Shown here in pieces: positions 48,500 through 59,639 of a stretch of DNA of 64,000 nucleotides. Under the pieces are notes generated by a model. That model ran no database searches. It was given only the letters and a program-made list of their open reading frames with translations, and was not told where the DNA came from. Made by a program: the position numbers and the translations under genes. Positions within the stretch are counted from its first letter, which is position 1, and each line of letters begins with the position of its first letter. The stretch is from Dermacentor variabilis (lineage: Eukaryota; Arthropoda; Arachnida; Ixodida; Ixodidae): assembly GCF_050947875.1 (NCBI RefSeq), contig NC_134576.1, positions 53,072,255 to 53,136,254 of the forward strand, given 5' to 3'.

Positions 48500-48939
48500 G
48501 CAAAAAACATGTGTTTTAGCAAGCAACAACTAGGCCAACAAGCAGTTCTAAAGGCATGCTGTCGCCCCAGGTGCAAAACCTGTAGGCACCTTCAAAGTGT
48601 CATTGAAATTAAAAGCACCGCAAATAGTTATACGACACAGGAAGTCAAATCTAGCTTCACTTGTACAAGTTCGAATATAATTTATATGCTTGAACGTTCC
48701 TTCTGTAAGAAACAATATGTCGGTGAAACAGGAAAATCAATGAACGTCAGATTAAACGAAAAAGCTTCTCAAAGCCGTCGCCGATCATTTCAATTAACCA
48801 GGTCACTGGTTGATTTCAATCACTGGCCTTCTGCACCGCGCTCCTTTGTTCTGAATTCCACACGCTGACACACTTTCGCTCGTTGCCGCCCCCGCCCGCC
48901 TTACACCCTCTCCCCTTTAGAAGAACCCGACCTATATAT
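48500..48939 (+). pseudogene. Second GIY-YIG fragment and PLTR start, plus copy
   Basis: 48470-48868 encodes CCRPRCKTCRHLQSVIEIKS and then YMLERSFCKKQYVGETGKSM plus NVRLNE, a Cys-rich lead-in followed by GIY-YIG. It matches the minus fragment at 45422-45748 but keeps more of its 5' side and has an internal deletion after NVRLNE. The 3' flank (CACACGCTGACACACTTTCG, CTTACACCCTCTCCCC, CCTATATAT) equals the PLTR. It is cut at 48939 by the gypsy insertion and resumes at 54359. Confidence 0.8.
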
Positions 48940-49126
48940 TCACGCGTGCGTCTATTCTTCTATGCAGATGACAACGAAGATAGGGACATTAACGGACTTC
49001 GTCTAGTGGGTCAGTGCGATTCGGCGAGGATGAAGAAGACGTGTCTCTGGCCTGTTTTGTATTTGAACAAGTTGTCCTGTGGCTCTTGAACGTCTCCCTG
49101 TCTACTGTCCGCGTTGTACTGCGACA
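48940..49126 (+). repeat. 5' LTR of the gypsy element
   Basis: 187 bp, from TCACGCGTGCGTC to CGTTGTACTGCGACA. Nearly identical to the 3' LTR except for an about 8-bp insertion (GTCAGTGCGATTCGGCG against GATTAGGCG) and a few substitutions. The first bases read TC where the 3' LTR has TG. Confidence 0.9.
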
Positions 49127-49127
49127 C

Positions 49128-49145
49128 TGGTGGAGGTGCTGGGTA
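49128..49145 (+). promoter_or_regulatory. Putative primer-binding site
   Basis: TGGTGGAGGTGCTGGG starts 1 base after the 5' LTR and begins with TGG, as needed to pair with a tRNA CCA end. The matching tRNA is not identified. The motif is shared with the gag relic at 30590. Confidence 0.6.
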
Positions 49146-49311
49146 CTGACCGCGCCTGATGCTCGGGAGTCCTGGGAGTCGTTCCTCTAGCGCGGACGCG
49201 TTATCACCAGTTTCAACACCCGTGCACCTCTTTAGTCGTCGACTGCTAGGCCTTGCCCCGGAGTTCTCCCCTCTTCAACCACCTCTCTCTAGGAGCTCCA
49301 CACATCTCGCA

Positions 49312-50587
49312 ATGACCGAAACCAGCCCAACGCAACCACCCCAAAGCATCCGGTTTTCCAGTCAACAGCAAGTAACCGTTCTGCATCCTCTGGTTCCCGA
49401 TCGCTATCGCGGAGCAGTCTTCGAAGACATTGAAGACTGCCTTGACAAATATGAACGCGTCGCGCAGATTAATCAGTGGACTGAGCAGCAAAAAGCTCTC
49501 CCACGTCTATTTCGCCCTTGACGACAGCGGCCGTACTTGGTACGAAAACCGCGAAGCTAGCCTAACGACATGGAACGACTTTCGTCAGAAAATCACAGAT
49601 GCTTTTGCGAGTTCCGACCGACGCGACCGTGCCCAGCAGATGATGGAGCTACGCGTACAACAACATAATCAGTCGGTAACAATGTTCGCCGAGGACATGG
49701 CCCGCCTATTTCGTAGAGCCGACCCGAACATGACTGAAGAAAGAAAGTTGCGCTACCTCATGCGAGGTGTAAAAGAGCAGTTGTTCGCGGGACTTGTGCG
49801 AAATCCACCAGTCACTGTCACTGACTTTATCAAAGAAGCTACGGCTATTGAGCGGGCTCTTTATCAGAGATGCAGACACTACGATCGACTGTCCACCAGC
49901 ACCACGATCAATACCGCCGCAGTGACTGGCGAGTATCAGAACCCCTTGCGGGAATTGATCAGAGAACTCGTCAGAAAAGAAATTCAAAGGATTCTGACAC
50001 CGACAGCGGATAGACCCGGAGCGTCAATCGCAGGAGTGGTGCGTGACGAAATCAGGCACGTGTTCCGTTACAACCACACCGCCGTACCACCAGCCTCCGA
50101 CAGCCCTCCTTGGTCGCCGCCACAAGAGGAGGCTTCGAGGCGCGCACCCGTCACGCAGCTACAGTCATACCACCAGCCGCCGTTCACAGCGCCTTGTTCA
50201 ACGCCGCAAAACGACACTACGGGACGGCCGCAATTTCGGAGAACCTACGCATGGCGCGCCTTCGATAGGCGCCCACTCTGTTTTCACTGCGGAGGCGTCG
50301 GCCACATTTCGCGCCATTGTTGGCATCGCGACACATCATTTCGACCTCTTCGTCCGTGGTCCTATGGTCGACGTGCAAATGACGACTCCATGCTACGCCG
50401 CGACGAAACTACTTTGCAGGGACCTCCAATAGCGCACCCGAATAACGAATCTGTTCCGCATGTTAAGTCCGATTTCGGCCGTCGGTCGCGCTCTCCAACC
50501 CCTCCCCGTCAGATGCCTTCCCCTACTGGACGTACTTTTGCTGACCTCCGAGGACGAAGGTCGCCCAGCCCACGCTGGGGAAACTGA
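49312..50587 (+). pseudogene. Gypsy gag (one frameshift)
   Basis: Starts at the ATG at 49312 (MTETSPTQPPQSIRFSSQQQ). The frame changes near 49490 and continues in 49430-50587 with HVYFALDDSGRTWYENREAS and FAEDMARLFRRADPNMTEER, the capsid-like retrotransposon gag domain. The zinc knuckle CFHCGGVGHISRHC (CX2CX4HX4C) lies at about 50277-50320, before a basic Arg/Ser/Pro-rich tail. The protein would coat the element RNA. The single frameshift is its only lesion. Confidence 0.88.
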
Positions 50588-53500
50588 AAGCGGCGACCTC
50601 TGGGGGTAAGGTTGCAGGCCCACCGCAAGATAATAAAAAGCCCCCGACACTCTCGCCGGAGAACGACGTGAAGACGATAAACCCCGACACCGAAGAAATT
50701 GTGAGCGCCGACATTGATGTTTTCGTGGATGGATAGCCGGTGACAGCGTTAGTCGACACTGGTGCCAACTTCTCTATAATGAGTCAGGATCTCGTCCTCC
50801 GTCTGAAGAAAATAAAGATCCCAAGGACGGGACCCCTCATAAGGACGGCAGGCGGGCAATTACTGATGCCTATTGGAAGATGTACTGCTAGAATTAGCAT
50901 CCGGGATTCTTCTTTCGTGGCCACTTTCATCATTCTTCCTGTGTGCTGTAAGGATTTGATTATTGGAATGGATTTCCTGAAAGAATACGGCGCGGTTATT
51001 AACATTCCGGACTGCATGGTGACGTTTTACAAGAGCCCTGGTTTAGTCCATTGCTCATCGCCGCAACTCAACTCCTTTCGTCTAGCAGAAGACGACGTCG
51101 TCATCCCACCTCGATCACGAACCCTTGTTACGGTAGCATGTCACTCACGTTTCATTGCGAGGGAATTGCCGACCAAATTACTACGTTGTTGCTTACTCAC
51201 GGTATCTCGGTCGCACGAGGAATCGTAAATGTCACCGACGGGCGCACTCACTTGTTACTAACCAATTTTAGCACAGAACAACGGTACTTTCCAAAGGGCA
51301 CGGCTGTGGCTTATTTTGATGGTGTTGCGGATGTTCGAGGCTGCTGTTCGCTACTCGAAGAAGCCCCTACGCAAGGCCCAGCTTCGGCACTCGACGTCAG
51401 CACTGCTTTGTCGCAGCACGAACGAGAGCGGCTTCTCACGCTATTGTCGAAGTTCAATGACTGCTTTGCGTCGACGTCCACCGTCGGACGGACGCCTCTA
51501 ACGAAGCATCGGATAATTACAGAGATACGGCAAGACCAATTCACCAAAATCCTTATCGTGTGGCTCCCAGAGAAAGTGAAGCCATACAACAAGTGACATA
51601 AATGCTGGAAGACGACGTGATTCAACCATCAACGAGTCCCTGGGCATCTCCTGTAGTTCTAGTTAAGAAAAAAGACAGCAGCTTGCGTTCCTGCGTGGAC
51701 TACCGAAAACTAAATCAAGTGGCAAAGAAAGACGTGTACCCACTTCCCCGTATAGATAATTCACTCGACAGGCTTCGTCACGCGCGTTACTTCTCTTCAA
51801 TGGACTGAAAAAGCCGATATTGGCAAATCGAGGTAGATCCGAGAGACCGTGAAGAAACTGCTTTTGTGACGCCAGACGGCCTATACGAATTTAAAGTCTT
51901 GCCTTTCGGCTTGTGCTCTGCCCCTGCAACATTCCAATGCCTCATGGATACTGTGCTTTCCGGTCTGAAGTGGAAAACCTGCTTAGTGTACCTGGACGAC
52001 GTGATCGTGTTCGCAGCTTTTGAAGAACACCTCGAACGGCTTGAAGTGGTCCTGCAGTCCATCCGGTCCGCCGGCCTCACCCTGAAGCCGGAGAAGTGCC
52101 ACTTTGGCTTCGGGGAACTACAGTTTCTCGGTCACGTCGTCAGCCACGCAGGTGTCCGGCCGGATCCTGAAAAATTTGCACCCGTCGCACAGTTTCCCGT
52201 ACCATCCGATAAAAAGGCTGTCAAGTGCTTCGTCGGCCTCTGTGCCTATTACCGGCGGTTTATTGCGGACTTTGCTCGCATTGCGTCGCCGTCAACTCGC
52301 CTGACGAAAGACGATGTTGCTTTGGCATGGGGCGACGAAGAGCAAGGTGCATTCACTGACTTGCGGGAACGTCTCCAGACGCCTCTAGTGGTTGCTCACT
52401 TTAATGAGACCGCTCCTACATTGCTGCACACTGATGCCGGCAATGTTGGCTTGGGAGCTGTTCTTGTGCAGTGGCAGGAGGGCACAGAAAGAGTACTTGC
52501 CTATGCAAGCAGAACACTCACGCACATAGGCTAATTACTCGACAACTGAGAAGGAATACCTCGCCGTAGTATGGGCTGTTATGAAATTTCGCCCATATTT
52601 GTCTGGCCGCCACTTCACAGTTATCAGCGACCACCATTCACTGTGTTGGTTGACGAACCTTAAAGACCCTTCGGGACGACTGGCGCGTTGGAGCCCACGG
52701 CTGCAAGAGTTTGACATGACTGTCAAGTACAAGTCGGGGAAACGACATACGGATGCTGACTGCCTGTCTCGATCGCTGATAGAGTCGTCTGCTCCACCCG
52801 CAGAAGACTCGGCATTTCTTTGTGTTCTGGACACGTCCACCATCGCCCAACAACAACGGGACGACCCTGAGTTGCTTGAGCTCATCAATTACTTAAAGGG
52901 CAGATCTGCGAAACCACCTAGAGTTTTCGCAATAGGCCTGTTGTCGTTTTGTTTGCGGGTCAAAGTACTCTACAAAAGAAACTTTTCCTCGACCGGGTCC
53001 CCCTATCTGCTCGTCATTCCTGCAGCGCTTCGTACGGAAGTACTTCAAGCCTATCACAACGAGGTGACTTCTACTCACTTAGGCTACACGAGAACGTTTG
53101 TCAGAGTGAAGCAGACGTACTACTGGCCGAGACCTAACGCCAACGGGAATCATCACGTCCGCACTTGCCTCGACTACCAGAGGCGCTAGTCGCCTCTATC
53201 GAAACGAGCCGACCTCCTGCAACCCGTCCAGGTTCCTCAAAGACCATTGGACCAAATCGTAATGGATATATTGGGTCCGCTTCCTACTTCTACCGCCGGG
53301 AATCGCTTTGTTGTCGTAGCAACCGACTGTCTCACAAGTTACGCTGAAACAAAGGCAATCCAGATAAGCACAGCGGAAGAGGTGGCGCGCTTTTTCATTG
53401 AGCAAATTGTGTTGCGACACGGCGCACCAACCGTCGTAATACCAGACCGAGGAACCTCTTTCACGGCTCCGCTTTTAGATCACGCCTTGCTGCTAAGTTT

Positions 53501-54101
53501 AACGGCGAATCAGAAATCAACCACCTACCATCTACAAACCAACGGATTAACAGAACGCCTAAACTAAACAATTGAAGACATGCTCTCCATGTACGTGGAT
53601 GTTGAACATAAACATTGGGCCGACATCCCACCGTATATCACCTTTGCATATAACACGGCGAAACAAGAGACGACGCGCATGACTCCGTTCTCCCTTGTTC
53701 ATGGGCGGGATGTATAAACGATGCTGGATGCGATGCTTCCACATGACTTTGACGACACTGATACCGACGCCGCTGTGTTTACGCAACGCGCAGAACAGGC
53801 TCGGCAACTCACGCGCTTGCGGATCTGCCAGCAGCAAGACTACGACGCAGGGCGCTATCACCTTCACCGCCGAATAGTAATCTATGACGTCGGCGACAGA
53901 GTGTGGGTTTGGACACCCATACGAAAACGAGGCCTCTCCGAGAAGCTGTTAAGGCGATACTTCGGACCATATCGAGTGTTGCGCCGACCCCGTGACGTCA
54001 CGTACGAGGTCGTCCCCGATATTCCCAATTGTACGCGGCCCCGCACGCACCGTCCTGAACTTGTGCACGTTGTCTGCATGAAGCCTTATGTGAGCGAATA
54101 A
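50588..54101 (+). pseudogene. Gypsy pol: protease, RT, RNase H, integrase
   Basis: Spread over several frames. Protease: ALVDTGANFSIM (50745), with a stop in front. RT: SPWASPVVLVKKKDSSLRSC, VDYRKLNQV, then after a stop at 51806 GLYEFKVLPFGLCSAPATFQ and VYLDDVIVF (YLDD at 51989-52000). RNase H: TLLHTDAGNVGLGAVLVQ and, after a stop, VISDHHSLCWL. Integrase: zinc-finger region ending TCLDYQRR (last Cys is Tyr), catalytic VMDILGP, PDRGTSF and NGLTERLN. Tail: DVGDRVWVWTP and RYFGPYRVLRRP (GPY/F module), ending YVSE. At least six stops or shifts make it non-functional. Confidence 0.9.
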
Positions 54102-54179
54102 CGATGCGAGAGATCCTTAATTCCGCAAGTGACACTTCTAGTCTAGCACCAGGACGATGCTCTCTTAGGGAGGGACAAA

Positions 54180-54358
54180 TGACGCGTGCGTCTATTCTTC
54201 TATGCAGACGACAACGAAGATAGGGACATTAACGGACTTCGTCTAGTGGGATTAGGCGAGGCCGAAGAAGACGTGTCTCTGGCCTGTTTTGTATTTGAAC
54301 AAGTTGTCCTGCGGCTCTTGAACGTCTCTCTGTCTACTGTCCGCGTTGTACTGCGACA
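54180..54358 (+). repeat. 3' LTR of the gypsy element
   Basis: 179 bp, TGACGCGTGCG to CTGCGACA, with standard TG..CA ends. Preceded by the purine-rich AGGGAGGGACAAA. Confidence 0.9.
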
Positions 54359-54490
54359 ATATACTGTGGCGAGGAAAGCATACGTCGCCTTGACGAAGAC
54401 AAGTGCACTTGTCGAAACGTTAGCTCCTGCTTCCACCTTTTTCTCGTTCTTCTCATTGTCTTGAATTTCCATCTCCCGCCGTCTTCCTGT
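54359..54490 (+). repeat. Penelope-like PLTR, distal part beyond the gypsy insertion
   Basis: Resumes ATATACTGTGGCGAGGAAAG, then the hairpin GACAAGTGCACTTGTC with GAAACGTTAGCTCC, and TTGTCTTGAATTTCCATCTC. Together with 48840-48939 it matches the single uninterrupted copy at 57690-57870, which proves the gypsy insertion. Confidence 0.85.
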
Positions 54491-55940
54491 TTTATCTGCA
54501 ACTTAGAAACACTGACAGACAACAGAAACTATCAAATGAACTGCTGATATGGAAATAAAGAAAGCTACCCATAAAACTTAGCCATAAAAATGGAGAATAG
54601 TGATGGTTTCTTGAAAAAAAAGGTTGGCTTGGAAATAGCGAAGGCACGTCTCGATAAGACTGTGCTTATCTTAATGTTTTCCACACAGATGGGTGTGAGC
54701 ATTATAAATGTGTGAGCCAGTGCTTTGAATAGTGCTACATGTATGCAGGTGAGTGTCGTGAAAGGGACTCGATAAATATGAGCGAGTGCACAAATAAAAT
54801 ATTGGTTAGCAAAAACAAGTGTCTCACAATCTGTTCCTGAGAACTAAGCAATGGTGTCAAAGAAATCTCACCATGCTGCTCTGGCAGGAACATGGTGGGG
54901 CTGTAAAAGAACGCAGCAGCAGTGCTGCATCCTGAAGATAATGCACAGGCAATGTTATTGCAAATCAGTTCTGCAGAAATTCACGAAATAGAGGAAGCTT
55001 CATAAAAGTGAAAAAAATGTCATGCACATGTGCACTCATGCACATGACATGTTACTCGAGAGGAAATTTGTAGCTTTGTGCTGCTGTAGGGTGGAGGACA
55101 ATTTTTTTGCTTTCAACAATAACACTGAACAGCAGTCACACACGAGGGTGGCAAACAAGAAAAAAAGACTGGCCCTGTCCACGAAGTATTATCTTACGCA
55201 AAGGCTGCAAGGCTTTTGACCCACTGACACCAGATAGCCTATCACTAGGTTTTGCAATGATAACACACCGACAAGTCGTTGTATATTACTTCTATACATT
55301 ACAAAGTAAACATATGAATGCAGCAACTTGAAATGACATGGCTGATTAACTTCCTTTAGACTTTGAACAGGTAACCCACTCGAGAGCAAACTTTCTCATC
55401 TCCTTGAACAGCATTCACAACGTTCTTCCCCTGCCATGTCCCATAATGGAGTCAAGAGGCTATGATATGGTAATGTTACAAGCTCCACCACTTTTTTCTT
55501 CCCTTTCTTTTGCAAGGAATATTTCCACATTTGTTCGGGCGCACTTCACAGTAAACCCGTGGTGTTCAGCCAACTAGTGCAGTGTGGACAAAGCCATGGT
55601 AAGCAAGATCTGTGGTGACTGCTCACTGGGTGTAGTGCAAACTTTTGGTTGAATTCTCACCTGTTTTAGGCACATGCCTATGTACTACCTTCTAGACATG
55701 ATAATCACGTGTACACATTTGTTCACAATATCTAAACCTGGAGCCCCTTGTGAGCCATTTAGACAAGAAAATGTGTTTATCGGTAAATAGGTATTCCTGA
55801 CCCGAGTTGGCAGGCCACTGGATCCAGCAATGCCTGATACAAGCACATAGCATCTGTCATGTTGGCGCATTCAACATGACCTTCTTCTAATGGCTTGATT
55901 TGTGGGTTTCCACATCTCAAAGTAACACTGCAGCTATGAG
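54491..55940. other. Intronic stretch without recognised feature
   Basis: No domain, tRNA or clear repeat seen. Short ORFs only. Confidence 0.5.
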
Positions 55941-55944
55941 AGAT

Positions 55945-56125
55945 GCCATAGTGGTGGACTGTGGAATTAATTTGGCGACATGAGCTCTTTAATGTGCACC
56001 TAAATCTAAATACATGAGTGTGCTTTCATTTCACCCCCTTCAAAATGAAGCTGCCATGGATGGGAATCCAACTATCAACCACATGCTTAGCAGCAGAATG
56101 CGAAAGCCAATAAGGCACCACAGTG
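55945..56125 (-). mobile_element. tRNA-derived SINE (Ruka-like), old minus-strand copy
   Basis: TGAGCTCTTTAATGTGCACC, TAAATCTAAATACATGAGTG, TTTCATTTCACCCCCTTC and GATGGGAATCCAACTATC follow the SINE in reverse (GTTCTTTAACGTGCACC, AAGTACACGGGTG, GCCCCCAT, GGGATTCGATCCCG). Heavily diverged. Confidence 0.6.
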
Positions 56126-56310
56126 GGTATAGTGTTAACTACAGACTTTCTTTGGACACTGCTGGACACGGTGCGGCACCAATTTGCGGGCCTGAAGTAC
56201 CTGATTGTCCCGTAAAAAATAATAGCGCTAACCAGGACGACCACAAAATGAGAAGGACACACACAGAAGTGCTACTAACAACTATTATACTCCCCGCCAC
56301 AATGCACATA

Positions 56311-57550
56311 TATACACCATGGCCACACATGCGCAGATGTAATCAAAATTAACACATCACTTACGCCAGGCAGTTAACAGATATGTTAGCTCAAAAACTG
56401 GCACTGGGCCACTTAAAGAGATAAGGATGTGTCACTGACAGCCGCCTGCTTTTTTCTTTATGTGATAAGCTTCTAGTACTTATCGCGCTTGCTCGCTTTC
56501 GCTTCGCCCCAGAGTCAAGGTGTCATCAATGCGCGGTGCACAATTGCGGCAAGTATTCAAATGGGACGCAAGATATGTCCCTCTGTCAGCATTACTGGTC
56601 GCTTTTCCGGATTGTTCCCTGAGTCACTCATTGATACATTGCCGGGTCTGAACGATGGGAACATACAATATCCCATGCCTAATTTTGCAGCCTCGCCTGT
56701 TATCACTGCATATGCGGGCACAGTTTCGCGAACTTATTCGGAGCAGATAAATCCAGAGGGACACCGTGCCTACCTGTAACCTCTTAAGGTTGTGGGAGAC
56801 CTTATGTATATAAGGCACCACCACAGGTCTGAACGCTTCACGTTCTGTCGTCTAACTCGTACTCGGCTTTCTGATTTTCAACCTCTGTAACAGACTTTCG
56901 GCTATAGCTGTCAAAAGTATCATAAGGAACCCTGCTGCCAAAAGCCGGAGAACCTGAGTATTAAAACCTTGCCTGCATTTTATTTCACACACCATTTATT
57001 GAGAGTTGAATCCATGCATTGGGATGCTTGCCTCTTTTGACAATTCTTGAATGCTCCGACTTGAAAGACAAAAGCTCCGTTTGTGCCCGAGGAAGGTAAA
57101 CCCAACAAACATGACGTTCACAGATCTCAAAGTTAAGATCAAGGAACTGCAAATGATTACTGTGGGGTAGGTAGTTCGTGGGCAAATCTTAGTCGTTGAC
57201 CACATTGATTAAAACACTTAAAACCTCATTAACAGTATCCAGGTAGGAAGAGTCACACTTTAACAACACTAAAATCTCGTCGACGTATCTGAAAACCTTT
57301 AAAACCTTTCCCTCTTTAATTGTGCACCACGCTTTTATGAGACCTTGATTCTGGGGCGAAGCAAAAGCGAGCAAGCGATATTAGCACTAAAGCTTATAAC
57401 ATAAAGAAAAAAGCAGGTGACTGTGTCAGTGACACATGCTTATCTTATTACGCCGTGGAGTGTTTTTAAGCTCACATGTCTGTTAACTGCCTGGCATAAG
57501 TGATGTGTTCATTTTGATTACGTTTGTGCATGTGTGGCCATGGTGTATAC
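56311..57550 (-). mobile_element. Penelope-like element copy 3 with inverted flanking repeats
   Basis: TATACACCATGGCCACACAT (56311) through GTGCACAATT (56549) is inverted at 57317-57550. The arms of about 235 bp match through ACACATCACTTACGCCAGGC, TGCTTTTTTCTTTATG and CGCTTGCTCGC. They run into coding sequence at their inner ends, so the left arm is an inverted partial copy of the element. Between them, minus-strand Penelope-like RT pieces remain. Confidence 0.75.
56600..57374 (-). pseudogene. Penelope-like reverse transcriptase relic (minus)
   Basis: The minus strand, in several frames, reads VFRYVDEILVLL (57374-57189; the catalytic YMDDF is altered to YVDEI), then HLQFLDLNFEICERHVCWVY and HSRIVKRGK (57185-56985), then VPYIHKVSHNLKRLQV (56824). 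The order and motifs match the copies at 45.7-48.3 kb (LQFLDLRLTF..CWQYFPR; SKIVKRGI; PYVHKVSHNLKK), but it is far more diverged, so it is a separate lineage. No GIY-YIG is seen. Confidence 0.75.
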
Positions 57551-57665
57551 AGGGCGTCCCACATAATTTGAGCCAAGAATTTAAAAATGAAAGGCGCGTC
57601 GAAGCGAACTGAAATGAACGCATACTATTCACAATAGCCTATAGTAAGACAATTTTTTGTTTCCC
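57548..57665 (+). mobile_element. Possible DNA-transposon end (CAGGGCGTCCC type)
   Basis: TACAGGGCGTCCCACATAAT at 57548 resembles the CAGGGTGTCCCA terminal motif common to arthropod DNA elements. No second end is visible, and the piece stops at the PLTR copy. Tentative. Confidence 0.35.
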
Positions 57666-57689
57666 CATAATTCACTTGCTCATTGCCTC

Positions 57690-57870
57690 GCCCACCCGCC
57701 TTAACTCCTCTCCCTTTTAGAAGAATCCTACCTATATATGCTATACCGAGGAAAGCATACGTCACCTTGAAGAAGACAAGTCCACTTGTCGAAATACTGC
57801 CACCCCATTTTACCTTGTTCTCGTTTTGCTCATCTTGAATTTCCATCTCCCACCTTACCCGTGTTTTTCA
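57690..57870 (+). repeat. Solo Penelope-like PLTR fragment
   Basis: Contains GCCCACCCGCCTTAACTCC, TTTTAGAAGAATCCTACC, TATATATGCTATACCGAGG, GACAAGTCCACTTGTC then GAAATACTGCC, and TTGAATTTCCATCTCCCACC, in the same order as 48840-48939 plus 54359-54480 but uninterrupted. No ORF is attached. Confidence 0.8.
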
Positions 57871-59194
57871 TGATTAGTCACTCTGATCGGTAAGCTTTCT
57901 GTTGCACTAAAAGATAGTTACCATGAAAATTGGTTGTCAGTCCCTTTAACAGGCCTTAAACCCTTTGTGATTTTGTGATTGGAGCTCACATACTTTTATC
58001 AAGACTGAAAGCAGGATAAATGGCTTTTTTGTTTTCCTTGACTAACTTCTAACATAACATTGTGCTTTTCAATTTCAAGATAGCAATAATAATTCAAAGC
58101 TAGCATTCATACTGTTCCCAGAACATTGGAGTGGCAGGTGCAAAATAAAAAAAAATTGGCAAAGGCCGGCAATATTTCCCTCAAGCACTCTGTAAGCTAT
58201 AAACAAACAAAATGGCTATGCTCAAACGAAGAGTTATTACAGCTTTGCTTCTGCACTTCACTTTCTCAATCATGCTTTTCTGTACAGCAAATTGCACATT
58301 CCATTACATCTGCAATCAAAGTTGGCACGTCATGATGGTCAAATGTGTTCAATGCATGGACTCAATTGGCAGAAATTACGTGCTTTCATCGAGCAGACCA
58401 AGCAGTTCGTGTTCCAGTGTGGTCCGATACATAAGTGCCAAAAAAGGAGTGGTGGGTAAACGTACCTTCCCTTTTGTCCTCTTCTTCCCTTTCCCCTTAT
58501 TCATGTTCATTGTTCTTCTAGGCCTTTTGCTTAGGAACAATTCCATTTCCTCCTATGTTTCTGCACAGGAACAGAAAATAGCCACGTTTGAGCACAGAAA
58601 TGAAATAGTATTGCATAATGCATACACAACAGTGACAGTATAGATTACAACTTTTTCTCTTTTTGGTATCTTGCTACACAAATGTAACATTACACGAAAG
58701 TGCTTCGCTACTCTTGTTAGACCTGATATTCCACTATTGGCGAGCATCGGAATTATATACAATGGCAAGATTTGGAGGCGATTCAATTTTTACCTGCTAT
58801 AACTACCTAAGAGAATATTACCATAGCTAACATTGCACATGTGTGATGCCAGTAACTGAAAGATGAGGGTAAAGTTCCAAGGCAAGATTTTTAACTTCCC
58901 AAAGGGTAAATGCTTCTCTCCAATTTTGAAAGCTCCCAGTATAATTATAATTATGCTTTATTGTCAAATTTTTTGACGGGGTTGCTCATCCAGTGACTTC
59001 AAATTCGGTCCAATTTACATGTTAAACGCCAATAATGCCCAATTGTACGAACTTACACTTGCAGTGATCTCCAATTGCGAGCAACTGGGTCCCATTGAAA
59101 ACTCCAATTGGACTCAATGTTTTCTTTTATTTAGCCTTTTCGGCAACCCAATATAACTATCCAGCGACACAGTATTGTTTGTGTAACAGCTTAC
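57871..59194. other. Intronic stretch without recognised feature
   Basis: A 143-codon plus ORF (58212-58643) has hydrophobic stretches (a possible membrane segment near FVLFFPFPLFMFIVLLGLLL), but it lies inside the inferred intron on the opposite strand and has no supporting signals. CCAATT-rich sequence at 59010-59115. Confidence 0.45.
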
Positions 59195-59459
59195 CTGCCA
59201 TGTGAATTACCTTGGCTTTATAGTATCCATCAGAGACACTATTGTCGCCGGTCCACCAGGCTTCGTAAGATTTGGCGCCGTCAAAATGGGAAACGCTTGT
59301 TGGATTAAAGTCTCTTATGGCACCGGGTCGATAAACCTCAGTTTTCGAGTCAATCTCGTACAGCACGCACGAGCTTTTTGTCGGGGAAAGCACACTAGAA
59401 GATCGTGGCGAATATGCTTTGTAGAAGTTTGTGCAGTGAAAGAAAACAAATGCACACAC
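59195..59459 (-). CDS. First recognised exon of the probable BEN-domain gene
   Basis: The minus-strand frame encodes SSCVLYEIDSKTEVYRPGAI, then RDFNPTSVSHFDGAKSYEAW and WTGDNSVSDGYYKAKVIHMA. This W/Y-rich module resembles the N-terminal region I recall from arthropod BEN-domain proteins (V.Y.....V.....I..F.P.......Y...W......YY.A.I). The donor is clear: ATGGCAG then GTAAGC at 59194, phase 1. The 5' end is unsure. It may start at the ATG at 59459, or be spliced in near CTTCTACAAAG (about 59418). The intron to the next exon is about 16.5 kb and filled with transposons. The product would be a nuclear DNA-binding factor. Confidence 0.5.
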
Positions 59460-59639
59460 AGCGTCGAGCTATGGACACAGCTTCAGGGCAAGCGATCAAT
59501 CCGAACCATTGCAATCGTGCTCCCAGTGGTCGCCGACGTGTATACACAAATCTTAAAACACCTGCACGTCCAGTATTTTAAAAGCTGTAATCATACACCA
59601 CTTTATTTTTTTACATTTGTACGCTGGATTTAGTTCTCT

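Larger units (their letters stand above)
48940..54358 (+). mobile_element. Ty3/gypsy LTR retrotransposon, complete structure
   Basis: Full-length 5.4-kb element: 5' LTR 48940-49126, primer-binding-like site at 49128, gag 49312-50587, pol about 50590-54101 (protease, RT, RNase H, integrase order, i.e. Ty3/gypsy), purine tract about 54167-54175, 3' LTR 54180-54358. ATAT at 48936-48939 and 54359-54362 is the likely target duplication. It sits within a Penelope-like terminal repeat. Coding regions are broken by several stops and frameshifts. Confidence 0.92.

Noticed and set aside
58212..58643. 143-codon ORF with a hydrophobic stretch as a membrane protein gene
   Set aside because: Lies within the inferred intron, no known family, no supporting signals; hydrophobicity comes from T-rich DNA.
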